Below are positions 24,360 through 35,897 of a stretch of DNA of 64,000 bases, piece by piece. The DNA is from Haberlea rhodopensis. Taxonomy: Eukaryota > Streptophyta > Magnoliopsida > Lamiales > Gesneriaceae. Within the stretch, counting starts at the first letter, position 1. Every line of letters begins with the position of its first letter. The stretch lies in contig CAJQUN010000001.1 in NCBI GenBank assembly GCA_907163345.1, forward strand, positions 8,246,001-8,310,000. The letters are read 5' to 3'. A program made the position numbers and the translations under genes. The notes under the pieces are model-generated. The model made no database searches. It saw only the letters and a list, made by a program, of their open reading frames with translations, and was not told where the DNA came from.

Positions 24360-25296
24360 TGTTGGTTCTGTTTTCTTAAAAAACAAATAGACAAAACATA
24401 AGAAGATCACAAATACTCTGTTGAAACAGTAAAAACTTACAACAAACAGTTTAAATAAACTGGGCAGAAACTTTGTTGTTGGACGAGGCCACAGTAAACC
24501 GTGTGCCCGTAAACTCTAAATTGCCCGCCTACAACTTCTGGCCTCCTGGACAAGAGAGTTCCAAGGTACAACGTCCCAAACACCTCTGTATGGGTTGAAG
24601 CAGAAACCCAGACAGACTCACTCGAACACTAAGAAGTGTGTAGTACTCTCAAGAAGATGATATGATATGCAAATGCAAATTCGGGATGAGATAAAGAATG
24701 AGGCTGGAGCAGCTTATATAGCTGCAACAGCAGGCCTACCAAAGGCCACAACTTAAATGACAATGCATAGTGGGTTAGATGAAAGTCTCAACACTTAACA
24801 TCATATTCATTTCGGATTTAAGTCTCACACTTAAATCTGACATCAATTCTGCAGGTAGGTGAAAAATCTAAAACTTAATACTCAGCAGAATATGAAAAGT
24901 CGGGCATATGAAAAGTCATTTCAGAAATCCGAGTAGTAAAAAGATAGGACTGCCTTCGCGGCAGCGACACGACGAGGCGTGGCTTGGCGTGGCGTGGCGT
25001 GGCGGGGTGGGGCGTGGCGTGGCGTGGCGTGGCGAGTCGAGTCGAGTCGAGTCGAGACGAGCCGAGCCGAGCGGACGGACGGCGCGCGAGGGGCACCCAT
25101 CTTTTCTACTTAACTACACTCTAATGATTTGTATCTCAATATAAACAAACCATAAGTGCCTCAATTACTCAATGTGAGATTTCTTTAGCCTAATTGCCTT
25201 TCATAATTAACTTACCATAATTTTGTTCTCATTAACAAAATTAATAATAATATTGGACTTTTAATGATTAAAACCCAATAATCAATAATCATAACA
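24360..25296 (-). repeat. Copia-2 LTR (3' LTR on the minus strand)
   Basis: 937 bp, TGTTGGTTCTG to ATCATAACA on the plus strand. It is clearly related to the Copia-1 LTR in the middle (leader and GGGTGCCCCTCGCGCGC segments) but divergent at both ends. It includes the GC-rich array GGCGTGGCGTGGCGTGG... and GAGTCGAGTCGAG at 24957-25095. Confidence 0.9.
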
Positions 25297-25857
25297 ATCC
25301 CCCACATGAATGCAATATGGCGAAAAAATTACACAATGCACCTAGATGAAGATTTGAGAGTACTTTGAGAATCCACTGCATCAGGATAGGTGGTGATTAA
25401 CCTTGAACCTTCCTTAGTAAAGTATCATCGGATATACTTGTCAACCAGTGGACGCGATGCCTTGAACTGTTCGACGTTTTATGTATAACAAGACAACAAT
25501 ACTCACACAGCTTCATCTCCACACTATTATTGGTTCTTTCGTTGTTGTCCATTTTGGCCCTGGACTGCCTTGGATGTTTCATCGAATGCTCTAGAGATTT
25601 AGCCCTCAGGTCATCTCATAGAAGCGGCCCCTTCACATTCGACATAGGTGATTTCTCCTAAAGAGTATCCTGTAATACCCCACTTTATCATCTCGAGATA
25701 GAAGAATCTTTAAGAGCATGAGCTCAGCCTTCCCAAAGTACATGTCTATCACTCTTTCATCACAGGAATAGGTAAGGAACTCAATTTCCCGAGTGCTTTG
25801 TTCGATCCCCCCCACAATTCGGTTTTCCCATTGAACCTGCAAATTGGATTTTACAAT
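25297..25857 (-). other. 3' untranslated region and purine tract of Copia-2
   Basis: Nearly identical to the Copia-1 3' region. The purine tract reads CATGTGGGGGAT on the minus strand next to the LTR at 25297-25308. Confidence 0.7.
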
Positions 25858-28800
25858 TCAGGTTGGGTTGTCATCATGGTTGGAAATCAATTTCATGGGC
25901 TTCAACCCCATTCCCCTCGATGAAACCTCTACTCGGTCTCTTGTCAGACCTTTCGTAAATGGGTCAGCAATGTTTTCTTTAGACTTCACATAATCTAAAG
26001 AAATTACACCGATTTTTAGTAAATTTCTCACGGATTTATGTCTCCGACGAATATGTCGTGATTTCTCATTATACACATTGTTATGTGCTCTTCCCATAGC
26101 TGACTGACTATCACAGTGCAAACTAATGGGTGGCATTGGTTTTGACCACATTGGAATATCCTCCAAGAAACTCCGAAGCCAATCAGCTTCTTCTGCCGCA
26201 AGATCTAAAGCTATGAACTCAGATTCCATAGTTGATCTAGCAATGCATGTCTGTTTGCATGATTTCCATGAAATAGCAGCACCGCCAATTATAAATATAT
26301 ATCCACTCGTAGATTTTATATTTTTAGAGTCCAATATCCAATTCGCATCTGAATACCCTTCAATTACTGCTGGGTATCTCGTATAATGTAGTCCGTAGTT
26401 AGAAGTATATATTAGATATCTAAGAACTCGAACTACTGCCTTCCAGTGCTCATAACTGGGATTACTCGTATATCTGCTCAATGTATTGACAGAATTAGCT
26501 ATATCAGGTCTAGTGCAATCCATGAGGTACATTAGACTGCCTATGACTCTAGAGTACTCAGTTGTTGCACACCTTCTCCGCGATTCTTGCAAAGATTTGA
26601 CACCACTTCCATAGGTGTTCTAGCGATGGTATTATTTCCCTTGTCAAACTTGTCAAGTATCTTCTCGACATAATGACCCTGGGAGAGAAAATATCCATCT
26701 GCATGTTTGGTGATCTTCATTCCAAGAATCACATCTGCAAGACCTAGGTCTTTCATCTCAAAATTTCGTGACAACATTTTCTTGGTAATTTTGATGTTAT
26801 CGTTATTACCAACAATTATCATGTCATCTACGTATAGACATACTATTACATAGTTTGTATTGTCTCCTTTCACGTAGACACACTTATCGCATTGGTTTGT
26901 TTTAAACCCATTTGAAAGCATGACGCTATCAAATTTTTCGTGCCATTGTTTAGGTGCTTGTTTTAATCCATACAAGGATTTCACAAGTTTACACACCTTC
27001 GTTTCTTTACCTGGAACTACAAACCCTTCAGGTTGTTCCATGTAAACCTCCTCTTCTAACTCTCCATTTAGAAAAGCCGTTTTAACATCATTTGATGGAT
27101 CTCTAAGTTATATAATGCAGCAAATGCAATTATTAACCTTATAGACGTTTTCCGGGATATAGGAGCGTATGTGTCGAAATAATCAACACCTTCAGTTTGT
27201 CTGTAGCCTTTTACTACAAGTCTAGCCTTGTACTTATCTACAGTACCATCAGCTTTCATCTTTCTCTTGAAGATCCACTTGTGGCCTAGTGGTTTACAAC
27301 CTGCAGGAAGATCCACTAGTTCCCAAGTATGATTATGTAAGATAGATTCTATCTCACTGTTCACCGCTTCTTTCCAAAGATCAGAGTCTTGTGAAGACAT
27401 TGCTTCTTTGAAAGTAGTCGGATCTTTTTCCAACAGATATGTTAGAAAATCCGAGCCAAAAGATTTCTCTTTTCTCGCTCTTTTGCTTCGTCTTGGCGAT
27501 TCTACATTCTCTTGAGATTCTCTATCCCCCACATTTCTCTCAACATTGGTTTCAGGCATTGTCGGAGTTTTGTGGGGAAAGATTTCCTCAAAGAACGAAG
27601 CATCCCTAGCCTCAATGATAGTATTTATATGCATTTCTGCATTATCTGATTTATGCACTAGAAAACGATAGGCACTACTATCTTGCGCATATCCGATAAA
27701 TACACAATCTACTATCTTAGGTCCTATCCTAGTCCGTTTAGGAGGAGGAATTGGTACCTTTGCTAGACAGTCCCAAACCTTTAAAAACTTGTAACTAGGT
27801 GCACGACCTTTCCACAATTCATAAGGCGTTTTATCCAACTTTTTATGTGGTACCCTGTTTAGCACATAGTTGGCGGAAAGCAGAGCTTCTCCCCACAAAT
27901 TCCTAGGTAAGTCGGAACTTATAAGCATTGCATTCATCATTTCCTTAAGCGTTCTATTCTTCCTTTCAGCAATACCATTTTGCTCGGGAGAATAAGGCGC
28001 AGTGGTTTGATGAATAATGCCACTCTCAGCACATATTTGTGCAAATGGTGACTCATATTCACCGCCTCGATCACTTCGAAGAATTTTAATCTTTTTATCA
28101 AGTTGATTCTCAACTTCATTCTTATAGTGACTGAACATATCAATTACTTCGTCTTTACTTCTCATTAAGTAGACATAACAATATCTTGTACAATCATCGA
28201 TAAATGTTATGAAATAATTTTTACCGCCTCTAGATTGTACATACTTTAGATCGCATACATCCGTATGAATCAAGTTTAACGGTTCGGTGCTTCGCTCAAT
28301 TGAGTGGAATGATGACTTGGTTAATTTGGCCTCTACACAAGTCTCACACTTGTGTTTATGATTGATGTTAAATTTAGGCAATAGATTAAGAGACATTAGA
28401 CTTTGTAAGGACTTATAATTCACATGTCCTAATCTACCATGCCACAAATGTAAAGACTCGCAAGAATAATCAAACTTTAAAGTTTTATTACCCACATTGG
28501 CAACAGTCATTACATTATTTTTGCTTGTGCTAGCCTCATTTGCTGCATTAACATCAACATCAACATCTACACTAGACTTAGCCTTAGGAGCTAAAGTCAT
28601 TACACTCATCTTGAAGAGGTTATTGGCCAAGTAGCCTTTGCCCACAAACATACCACCCTTGGACAGAATGACTTTGTCGGACTCAAACACAAGCCAGAAG
28701 CCTTTCTTGTTCAGCACTGCTCCGGAGATGAGATTCTTTCGGATCTCTGGCACGTGGAGCACCTCGGTAAGAGTCAACTCTTTTCCGGAAGTCATTTTTA

Positions 28801-29983
28801 GCACAACCGTCCCTTTGCCTTCAACTTTTGAGACTGCTGAATTTCCCATGTAGCAGTGCTCATCATTCACCGGTTGATAGGTCTTAAACATCCATTTGTT
28901 GGCGCAAATGTGGCGAGTAGCCCCAGTGTCCACCCACCATTCCTTGGAGTTCCCTCCAACAAGATTCACCTCCGATACCACAGCACTCAGATGCATGTCA
29001 TCCATGCCAGAGCTCAGATTGTCCTCAGCAATGTGGGCATGTGCAGGCCTCTTGCCTTTGCCTTTGTAAGGGACTATCTTCCTCTTACCGTCATTGTTTT
29101 GACGTTGAGTGCAGTTGTTTTGACGTTGAGTGCAGTCCTTGGCCTTATGGTTAGGCTTACCACACACATAACAGTCACCGGTGAACCTCCTTGTCTGAGT
29201 ATCTCCATTGGGTTCAAAAGTACGTTTGCGCTTATTCCCATGGGAGTTGTCCCCAACTTCAACCACGTTGGCCTTGGAAATCATTCCAAATGATTTCTTG
29301 TCAACTTTTCGGTTGTCTTGCTCGATGCGCAGCCTCCTGATAAGATCCTCTAGACTCATCATCTTTCGCTTGTGCTTTAGGTAGCTCTTGAAGTCCTTCC
29401 AAGATGGCGGTAATTTTTCAATCATCATCGCCACTTGGAGAGCATCATTTAGCCCCATACCTTCGGCAGCAAGTTCATGATATATTAGCTGCACCTCTTC
29501 GCATTGCTCAACAACTCTCTTGCCATCTACCATTCGATAGTCATGGAATCGCCCGGCTACAAATTTCTTTGCGCCTGCGTCGTCAACTTTGTACTTTATC
29601 TCTAACGATTCCCAAAGATTCTTAGCATTCTCCTTGGGGGAATACACATTAAAAAGTGCATCGTCAAGAGAATTCAGTATGTAGTTACGACAAAGGTAGT
29701 CGGCACTCATCCAGGACTCAACTATCACAGCAGATTGAGGATCCTCTTTGTCCTCCACTGGTTTCTCCTCCTTCAGAAACCTGGTCAAGTTCAAGGTGGT
29801 AAGGAAGAACATCATCTTCTGTTGCCAACGTTTAAAGTTGGAACCCTTAAACTTTTCCGGTTTCTCAAATTGAGAAAACGGCATTGGACTTCTCAGAATT
29901 GGCATTGCGGCCTCAGTACCGCTAGCTTTGATCACCGGAATCTCATTATTCACAGCAGGTGGTTGGGTAAACTGGTCAGCCAT
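25858..29983 (-). pseudogene. Copia-2 gag-pol, frameshifted
   Basis: ORF 29983-27068 (971 codons) carries gag, the CCHC knuckle, the protease WWVDTGATRHIC, pre-integrase, integrase and the first part of RT. It is broken near 27090, where Copia-1 reads HQMDVKTAF and this copy reads HQMMLKRLF because three or four bases were lost. RT continues at 27041-26541 (LYVDDMIIVG), then after another frame change at 26592-25858 with RNase H (YSDANW, CDSQSAM). The protein is almost the same as that of Copia-1 except for the first ~45 residues. At least two indels make it non-functional. Confidence 0.92.
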
Positions 29984-30146
29984 TAGCTAAAACAGAACAC
30001 AATTAGGAGAGCACAAATAATATCAAAGCATTTTGAAACAGTAGGTTTAAACCTTTGAAAAATTCATGAACAATATCTTAAGTAAATATGAAAGCTGAGT
30101 TTTGATAAAACAGAACAAAACAAACAAAAAATTTAGAGTTTACGAT

Positions 30147-30851
30147 TGTTGGTTCTGTTTTCTTAAAAAACAAATAGACAAAGCATAAGAAGATCACAAA
30201 TACTCTGTTGAAACAGTAAAAATTTACAATAAAAAGTTTAAATAAACTGGGCAGAAACTTTGTTGTTGGACGAGGCCACAGTAAACCGTGTGCCCGTAAA
30301 CTCTAAATTGCCCGCCTACAACTTCTGGCCTCCTGGACAAGAGAGTTCCAAGGTACAACGTCCCAAACACCTCTGTATGGGTTGAAGCAGAAACCCAGAC
30401 AGACTCACTCGAACACTAAGAAGTGTGTTGTACTCTCAAGAAGATGATATGATACGCAAATGCAAATTCGGGATGAGATAAAGAATGAGGCTGGAGCAGC
30501 TTATATAGCTGCAACAGCAGGCCTACCAAAGGCCACAACTTAAATGACAATGCATAGTGGGTTAGATGAAAGTCTCAACACTTAACATCATATTCATTTC
30601 GGATTTAAGTCTCACACTTAAATCTGACATCAATTCTGCAGGTAGGTGAAAAGTCTAAAACTTAATACCGAGCGGACGGACGGACGGCTCGCGAGGGGCA
30701 CCCATCTTTTCTACTTAACTACACTCTAATGATTTGTATCTCAATATAAACAAACCATAAGTGCCTCAATTACTCAATGTGGGATTTCTTTAGCCTAATT
30801 GCCTTTTATAATTAACTTACCATAATTTTGTTCTCATTAACAAAATTAATA
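30147..30851 (-). repeat. Copia-2 LTR (5' LTR on the minus strand), truncated
   Basis: Matches the left LTR from TGTTGGTTCTG inward, but an internal deletion removes the sequence between AACTTAATAC and GAGCGGACGG (junction near 30668), including most of the GC-rich array. The outer ~45 bp are also missing at 30851. Confidence 0.88.
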
Positions 30852-30985
30852 AATGACGTGACAGAGGTATGAACTTGGCGAAAAACACTTTTTACAATGG
30901 GTATTATGCTTGTAGTCTGACACTCTTCCTCTGTGGGACGAGCTAGCAAGAAGAGCTGGGTGTAGGTCTTGTAACCACGCTTTGA
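30852..30985 (+). pseudogene. EGY1: EGY1-type protease, C-terminal end
   Basis: Continues the exon interrupted at 24359. NDVTEV, then TGA where G is expected, then TWRK, and after frame changes the terminal ELGVGLVTTL with stop TGA at 30983-30985, as in EGY1 proteins. At least two stops and one indel occur in this short stretch, so the decay goes beyond the transposon insertion. Confidence 0.8.
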
Positions 30986-31585
30986 TCATAGTCTGTTTTG
31001 CACTCAAAATCCAATTTTCATTTTGGACAGGAAGAAATATTAGCTATTTTTGGGTGGTAGTCAGGCATACCCTTATGTCTGTTACTTCTGTATCATTTCT
31101 AGGTTCCTCTTACTCTGTAAAAAACGAGTTGTATCTTCCTGAAATTTTAATTACATGGCAAACATCTTTCTTGGACTTTTGTGCTAGAAACTTTGAGACC
31201 GTGGGACATGTGGAATTTGTCAAAACTCGTAGGGTGCAGAAGTAGTTCTAAAATTGAAAGTTGTATTAAGGAATGGTGCTGCTGAGCTCCTCTTGCCAAG
31301 CTCACAAGTAACTCAATATTTTCATATGTATCGACGTGTGATGGGACAATCCCTCGAGTCATCGTCGCACAATGGGCAATAGATTATTACCAAGAATTAG
31401 GATTTTTTAGAGTAATTTTTGGAATATTACGTGAAGATGATATTTTGTTCATACGTGTCATGATATGATTTGTTATAATTAATTTTTTAAAATATCCACG
31501 ACCATCGTACGACTATCAACTGCTATGGGTCGTTGCTGTCAGAGCTTGGGCAACCTTCGACAGCCTTGTTGGAGCTCCGATGAAC
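30986..31585. other. Downstream flank of the EGY1-type pseudogene
   Basis: Probably the former 3' untranslated region followed by intergenic DNA. No gene, repeat or RNA feature is recognised. The ORF at 30982-31245 has no identifiable similarity and overlaps the former stop codon. Confidence 0.4.
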
Positions 31586-33164
31586 TTTTGACATAGTACT
31601 TGTTATCTCATTTTCGTCTTTGTAACAATAAAATAATATTAAAAAAATAATGGACACCAAGATTTTTATGTGTAAGATCCAAAAGGAGAAAAACCACGGG
31701 GATTAGTCCAGTATAAATTCTACTATAAACACATGAGTGATTTACACGTTTTCTTTACAAGAAATGAGCTAATGATAAAAAACGGAGGAGACAACCTGTA
31801 ACTACATACCCAAGGTCTAGGGAACACTGTCTGATGATGAAGGTGGGGCAGAGTACCAGAGATGGGGACCACAGACAACTATTGCACTCTTTGTATGATT
31901 TCTGATATTATTCGTATACGAAGATATGTTATGTGCCTCTGATTTATGAGATCACTCCTCAGATAGACCACATTAGGTGTCATGGGGCTGCCCAAGAGTT
32001 TGTCCTCCGGTGCCACTTTTTTTCATCTTCTGCAGCAAAGGATATGACTCCCCTTAGAGTCCAGTGATGGCCTTATTCACATGCTTTTAAGGTGTCTGGA
32101 GGGCTGACCTGGTGTGGCCGAGCTGTAGGTCTTCCTGGGTGACCGACCTGGGGTGGTCAAGCTGGAGGTCTTTCTTGAGGCCGGCCTGGAGTGGCCGAGC
32201 TGGAGGTCTTCCTCGAAGCCGACCTGGGTGGCCCAGGTGGAGGTCATCCTCAAGTGCCGACCTGGGGTGGCGAGCTGGAGGTCATCCTCGAGTGCCGACC
32301 TGGGGTGGCCGAGCTGGAGGCTCCATCTTGCCACCCCAGGTCGGAACTGGAGGATGGCCTCCACCTCGGCCACCCCAGGTCAACATCGAGGATGACCTCC
32401 AGCTCAGCAACCCAGGTCGGCCTCAAGAAAGACCTCCAGCTCGGCCACCCCAGATCGGTCACCCAAGAAGACCTCCAGCTTGGCCACGCCAAGTCGGCCC
32501 TCCAGGAACCTTAAAAGCATGTGAATAAGGCCATCGCTGGGCTCTGAGGGGAGTCCTATCCTTTGCTGCAGAAGATGAAAAGAGGAGGCACTGGAGGACA
32601 AACTCCCGGGCAGCCCCACGACACCTAGTGTGGTCCACCTGAGGAGTGATATCATAAATTAGAAGCACAGAACATACCTCCGTATACGAATAATATCTTA
32701 AAAGCTGCAGAAATCGTACAAAGAGTACAATAGTTGTCTGAGGTCCCCATCTTTGGTACTCTGACCCCACCTTCAGCATCAGACAGTGTTCCCTAGACCT
32801 TGGGTAGGTAGTTATAGGTTGTGTCTTTCATTCTCATATAAATACCAGGAGGCAGTAGGGTTAAGGAGGATGGATGCCAACACCTTTTTCTTCTGGGGAA
32901 AGAGAGCATGTCTCCTTCCTCGTCAAGAACAAGCAGCAGCCGAAGCCTTCCCCTTTCACCATTTTTTATCCTTGGCTCATTTCTTATAAAGAAAACGTGT
33001 AAAACACTCGTGTATTTATAGTTGAATTTATACTGGACTAGGCTCGCGATTTTTCTCCTCGGGGTTTTCCACATAAAAAAATCTTGGTGTTCCATTTATT
33101 TTTCGAATATTATTTTATTGTTACTAAGACGAACCCAAAAATGAGATAGCAGTGCTTTAGCAAG
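31586..33164. mobile_element. Foldback element with long inverted arms
   Basis: The left arm (from about 31586) and the right arm (to about 33164) are inverted copies. TTATCTCATTTT...GTAACAATAAAATAATATT near 31603-31638 pairs with its complement near 33104-33150. ACACCAAGATTTTTATGTG pairs with its partner at 33077-33097. The segments around CCCAAGGTCTAGGGAACACTGTCTGATG and CTTATTCACATGCTTTTAAGGTG also pair. The centre (32105-32496) is an inverted set of short tandem units. The right arm has about 130 bp (32830-32960) without a left counterpart. Frames run through both arms but show no transposase. The structure fits Foldback-type DNA elements. Target duplications could not be identified. Confidence 0.75.
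32105..32496. repeat. Inverted array of ~38-bp tandem units at the foldback centre
   Basis: About six direct units of the form GACCTGGGGTGGCCGAGCTG followed by GAGGTCNTCCTCGAGTGCC occupy 32105-32325. About five units in the opposite orientation occupy 32326-32496, so the whole block is a GC-rich palindrome. ORFs through it on both strands (for example 32112-32528 and 32077-32373) are consequences of repeat length and composition. Confidence 0.8.
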
Positions 33165-33817
33165 CTTTCGACAAGCATCTCTCATAAATTCCAGTATACC
33201 TCCAAATCCAATGAGTATTTCCAATTTCAACTATAACTATTTAGAAATTATTTTCTCATTCTAGATAATAATAATACTTGAAGTTTAACATTATGTCGCA
33301 AATTTTAATCATGTTTTTAATAGATATTTGTCGAGTCTGAAAACAAAACAAAGACATAAAATATTACTAGAGAAATCTTTAAATGGAAAATAAGTTAATT
33401 TTAGGGCGAAGTGGCGCATAAAAATTGCGAAGGACACATTTGTATACTTAATAATTTAAAATTCTTAAATATCTCTCATGAATTACTAAGTTTGAACGAA
33501 TTATTTAATATTTACATGCTTCTATTTTATTGTTAGGTGCATAGTTATCGCTATCTAGAACCTTTATTTAGATGTCAAAAATTAATAATATATAAAAATG
33601 GAGGGTAAAAATTGTTAAGGGATGAAAATTCAATTTTTTGAGAGATAAGATTCAATTTTTTGAGGGTAAAATATAATTCTAAGTATTAGAATTTTTTTTT
33701 TTTTTAGATGACTCCTAATTGTATAAGTGTAGCTTGTTCCCTGGTGCCTTGTGTGAAGAGCTTGGGAATGAATGCATTAAAAAAGGGGAATTTTATGGTG
33801 GAAAACGTAACAAGTGG
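33165..33817. other. AT-rich sequence between foldback element and LINE
   Basis: About 650 bp with no recognisable gene. It includes a long T run at about 33690-33703. The last part, 33818-33841, is the left copy of the LINE target duplication. Confidence 0.4.
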
Positions 33818-33840
33818 AATTATGAATGTACATAAATTCT

Positions 33841-34205
33841 ACCTTCTTCAGCCATGCATAAAAATTTCTCTCTCTAGAGTTTTTTATGAGAGTTTTCGTC
33901 CTTTGGTGGTGAGGGTTTCTGCCCAAATTTCAATACCCTTTCAGATTGCTTAATCTGCTCTTTTTCTTCAATTTTTCTTTGTTTAGTTTCCACATTTGAT
34001 GTGCAAGTATTCTTTTAGTGTTTTTCGGCTGTTGTTTGGAAGCTCCTTTGGATGACTCCTTAATGGTTTAGTTTTTCACTTTGTTGTCCCTTTTCTTTTC
34101 CTTTAATCCCTCGGTTATGAAGATGCCTCAGGAGGTACTATACGGAAGCTTCTTGGAGATCCCCGTCACATTTATGGTTTTTCCCTCTCCAGTGGTGGCG
34201 ATTGA
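33841..34205 (+). other. 5' segment of the LINE
   Basis: Starts after the target duplication with ACCTTCTTCAGCC. A possible ORF1 beginning (ATGAAGATGCCTCAGGAGG, about 34118) runs open to 34205, where element B begins. No ORF1 domain can be recognised in so short a piece. Confidence 0.5.
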
Positions 34206-35760
34206 TGATGTGACTAGAAATAAATACATCTATTGCGCTTAATTATCTACGACTTGGTATATTTGGATTGATAAATTGATACAAATGTTACCTAATCGTA
34301 TATTTGTGTAAATGTAGGAATATGTGAAGAAATCAAGCTAAAATGATAGAAGAATGAATAAAGTTGAAGAAAAGAGGAAAAAACCAGAATCCAAGACACA
34401 TGATGTTCATTCCTCCTCAAATTACTATATGTTCTAGCCAAGTTTTGGAAATGTGGTCCATATAAAAGTTGTAGAACTTTCTGTTATCTTCGCTTGGACA
34501 GCTTATTCATCGAATTCGGAGTTTGTATGAGAACGTTACGGCCAAAATACGAAACTCGCCAGAAGCTAAAAATTGAGCAGAAAACATTCTGGTCTTGCCG
34601 ATGGAACGAGCAGCTTTGCCGATCGATCGAGCAAGGCTGAAAAAGCCACGAATTTCTACTGTGAAGCTCGATCGATCGGTGCCTTTATCTCGATCGATCG
34701 CCCGGCGTTTTGAATAACATGGAAACATGATTTATTGCCTTCCAACTTGGATTCTATTCCACATCCTAGCCTCCCTACATATAGAACTCGAAAATCAGAC
34801 CTTAAATCATCTAGATAGTTAGGGTAGAGTAGTTTAGGATAGTTTTACAATTTTTCTCTCAATTTTGTTGAAGAACGCTACGAAGATCGAAACGAAGGCG
34901 GGATTGACACCTCGACGACCGAAAATTGGATTAGTTTTCTTTCCTTTGTTTTTATTTATAGTTTTTCTTAGATTATGTCTAGCTAGTTTTAAATTCTTGG
35001 TTGAGGAAGACAAATCCTTGGATTTTATTTATCCTGGGAGATTCTTATGCTTTAATTATCAATTTTATTGAGTATCAAGAGTTTTTCTGATTTTATTGAT
35101 ATTATTGTTGTGTTTGTTTATTGGATTAACAACCTAATATCTTGCATGAAATCTAATGCTAAATTAGATATCAAATACGTAATCGTTTGATCCCTCTAAT
35201 TTACGAAGCAACTAAGATTGATGAATTTTCGCTTGTGAGTTTGTTAAATTCTTAGGAAGAACACTTGACTAGATTAAACATAGACACTTGGATTATGTTG
35301 TTTTGCTTCATCGATCTCACTAGTTCATATGCTATCATCGATTTAAATCTTAATCGCTTGTATTTTGATTGATTGTTTGATTAGGGTTAAACTAGAACGC
35401 TTGGGCTACTTAACTAAACGTAAGATGAGGTAGGACTTTGATTATTGGATTAAACGTCCAACGATGAATATTCATATGAAAAATTGAGTCTTTTGTGAAT
35501 TAATGAAATAGATGATAATATCCAAGTTAGAGTCGACCGATACCAAGAATCGCTTTCATTAGTTAATCTTTGTTTTTAATTTTAATTAGTATAATTCAAC
35601 CTCACAACCCCATCCTTTATTATTCTTTTGTTTTGATTTTTCATTAACACAAATATTCACACCTCCTCGTGGGATCGATCCCTACTCACGCTACTACATT
35701 ATTGTTATCAATCTTGAGGATTGAGTGGGTTAATTTGGGCGTACACGATAAGCGCTACCA
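34206..35760 (+). repeat. 5' LTR of element B
   Basis: 1555 bp, related throughout to the element C LTRs, for example TCTATTGCGCTTAATT near the start, CTACCTAATCGTATATTTGTG, and GGGCGTACACGATAAGC at the end. It contains GATCGATCG palindromes at 34618-34705. Confidence 0.8.
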
Positions 35761-35765
35761 AATTT

Positions 35766-35783
35766 TGGCGCCGTTGCCGGGAG
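35766..35783 (+). other. Primer binding site of element B
   Basis: TGGCGCCGTTGCCGGGAG, complementary to the 3' end of plant tRNA-Asp at 17 of 18 positions, five bases after the LTR. Confidence 0.8.
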
Positions 35784-35897
35784 GCGTTGTATATTTTTGT
35801 GTTAATATTTTCTGTTCTTTTTCTTTCTTTCTTCCCCCCACCGCTACTCTTGTTTATTCGTGCTTACAGGTTGATTTCTTAAAAATCGGATCTTTTC

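Larger units (their letters stand above)
24360..30851 (-). mobile_element. Copia-2: Ty1/Copia element inserted in the last EGY1-type exon
   Basis: Same coding family as Copia-1 but on the opposite strand. On the plus strand the left LTR is 24360-25296 and the right LTR 30147-30851. The host codons RASEKP end at 24359 and NDVTEV resume at 30852, so the element cuts the exon. The right LTR lacks about 45 bp at its outer end, and one or two host codons are missing, so a deletion removed the target duplication. The right LTR also lost the GC-rich segment present in the left one (junction near 30668). The interior includes the complete gag-pol region with frameshifts. Confidence 0.92.

Noticed and set aside
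32077..32528. Long ORFs on both strands in the foldback centre
   Set aside because: They are open because the ~38-bp units are GC-rich and stop-poor; no domain is recognisable.
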